A stretch of DNA of 5,326 nt, taken from contig JAURFJ010000083.1 in NCBI GenBank assembly GCA_030834365.1, positions 1 to 5,326 on the forward strand, given 5' to 3'. This document shows positions 4,376 through 5,326 of this stretch, in pieces (within the stretch, counting starts at the first letter, position 1; each line of letters opens with the position of its first letter). The notes under the pieces were generated by a model, which saw only the letters and a program-made list of their open reading frames with translations, was not told the DNA's origin and searched no databases. The position numbers and the translations under genes were made by a program. The DNA is from Flavobacteriaceae bacterium (GTDB lineage: Bacteria > Bacteroidota > Bacteroidia > Flavobacteriales > Flavobacteriaceae).

Positions 4376-5326
4376 CTATTTAGTTTTGACAATTTGGGCC
4401 ATAAGTTCGGCCTCAGAAACCAAACGGTCTCCTACAAAGGCTGTCGCTCTCATGTGACAAATACCGCGCCTTATCGGGGTGATGAGCTCGCAGTTAAAAA
4501 TAAGTGTGTCTCCCGGGTTTACCTGGTGTTTAAATCGAACGTTATCCATCTTCATGAAAAAGGTCAGGTAGTTTTCAGGATCTGGAACCGTACTCAAAAC
4601 AAGTATGCCTCCAGTCTGAGCCATAGCCTCAACCTGAAGCACCCCTGGCATTACAGGGGCTCCCGGGAAGTGGCCGATGAAATAGGCTTCATTCATGGTT
4701 ACATTCTTTAAGCCTACTACGTGAGAGTCACTTAATTCTAATATTTTGTCGACCAATAAAAAAGGCGGACGATGCGGAAGCACCTCCATAATCTTAACCG
4801 TATCCATCAGGGGTTCGGCGTAAATGTCAATCTTGGGAACTCCCTTTCGCCTTTCTTCCTTGATTTTTCTATGCATTAATTTCGCAAACTCAGTATTGAC
4901 ATAATGACCTGGTTTACAGGCAATTATGCGCCCCTTGAATCGCGTTCCTACTAGGGCCAAGTCACCAATTACATCTAGTAACTTATGGCGAGCGGCCTCG
5001 TTAGAGTATTTCAACTCCAAGTTGTTCAAGATACCGTTTGGAGTCACTTCAATATCCTCACGATTAAAGGCCTTTTTGAGCTTACTGATAGTAGACTCAG
5101 AAAGGTCTTTATCTACATAAACAATGGCGTTGTTTAAGTCTCCGCCTTTGATTAAACCCTGATCAAGTAAGGTTTCAATGTCGTGCAAAAAGCTGAAGGT
5201 ACGTGCGTCTGCAATTTCGCGTTCAAAATCACTTAACTGATTTAGCGTGGCGTTTTGGGTTCCTAAAACGTTGGTACCAAAGTCTACCAAAACAGATAAT
5301 TCGTATTGCTCTGCGGGCAGCACAAT
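4376..5326 (-). CDS. lpxC-fabZ: Bifunctional LpxC-FabZ: UDP-3-O-acyl-GlcNAc deacetylase / 3-hydroxyacyl-ACP dehydratase (5' end outside window)
   Basis: The frame is open to the right edge, so the gene is partial: 316 residues plus a TAG stop are visible and the N-terminal LpxC part is missing. The GTG at 5323 is an internal Val codon, not a start. The LpxC part (to about residue 155) has LGTQNATL, ARTFSFLHDIE and RHKLLDVIGDLALVG. In this last segment the His at 4987-4985 and the Asp four codons later match the E. coli zinc ligands H238 and D242; KPGH follows. The FabZ part starts near IMEVLPHRPPFLLVD and has GHFPGAPVMPGVLQVEAMAQ, with the catalytic His of GHFPG and the Glu 14 residues on, as in FabZ. 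LpxC performs the committed deacetylation of lipid A synthesis; FabZ dehydrates 3-hydroxyacyl-ACP. There is no stop or frameshift between the domains, so it is a true fusion of the kind common in Bacteroidota. lpxA follows after 11 nt. Confidence 0.96.
   Translation of the reverse strand: MVLPAEQYELSVLVDFGTNVLGTQNATLNQLSDFEREIADARTFSFLHDIETLLDQGLIKGGDLNNAIVYVDKDLSESTISKLKKAFNREDIEVTPNGILNNLELKYSNEAARHKLLDVIGDLALVGTRFKGRIIACKPGHYVNTEFAKLMHRKIKEERRKGVPKIDIYAEPLMDTVKIMEVLPHRPPFLLVDKILELSDSHVVGLKNVTMNEAYFIGHFPGAPVMPGVLQVEAMAQTGGILVLSTVPDPENYLTFFMKMDNVRFKHQVNPGDTLIFNCELITPIRRGICHMRATAFVGDRLVSEAELMAQIVKTK

Noticed and set aside
4394..4711. Plus-strand ORF of 105 codons
   Set aside because: It is antisense to the FabZ domain, which is fully accounted for by conserved motifs; no promoter or family signature was seen.
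5321..5323. GTG at the right edge as a start codon for lpxC-fabZ
   Set aside because: The frame stays open to 5326 and the protein begins in the middle of the LpxC domain, so this is an internal Val codon of a gene cut by the window edge.

Overview
The window looks like a chromosomal housekeeping region from a Gram-negative member of the Bacteroidota, probably Flavobacteriales-like. Four things support this: an LpxC-FabZ fusion gene (typical of the phylum), the lack of Shine-Dalgarno sequences before any start codon, two TAnnTTTG-type -7 promoter boxes, and the closeness of the proteins to flavobacterial versions. The lineage is inferred from these traits, not from a database search. Every supported gene lies on the minus strand, so transcription runs from high to low coordinates.

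From the right edge (5326) to 497 there is a compact gene train: lpxC-fabZ (5' end outside the window), lpxA, efp, sucD, fabG and a prohibitin-family (SPFH/Band 7) membrane protein gene. Gaps are 11, 4, 57, 9 and 9 nt. The only gap large enough for a promoter is the one between efp and sucD, and it holds a TAnnTTTG match. LpxC and LpxA carry out the first steps of lipid A synthesis. FabZ and FabG belong to the fatty-acid elongation cycle that makes and consumes the (R)-3-hydroxyacyl-ACP used by LpxA. EF-P (translation of proline-rich stretches) and SucD (TCA cycle) are housekeeping passengers of the same train.

From 496 down to 1 is the start of a histidine biosynthesis operon: hisG, of which 112 codons are visible. 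The 160-bp space between the prohibitin gene and hisG is not empty. It holds a compact candidate transcription attenuator: a -7 promoter box, a 17-codon leader peptide with four His codons in five (H-V-H-H-H), a long pairing between those His codons and the RNA just past the leader stop, and a GC-rich hairpin with a U6 tract ending 5 nt before the hisG start codon. This is the most interesting part of the window. The promoter box lies so close to the leader ATG that the leader may be translated from a leaderless or nearly leaderless transcript.

No tRNA, rRNA, CRISPR array, insertion sequence or phage element was seen. There is no stretch over 300 bases without a gene.
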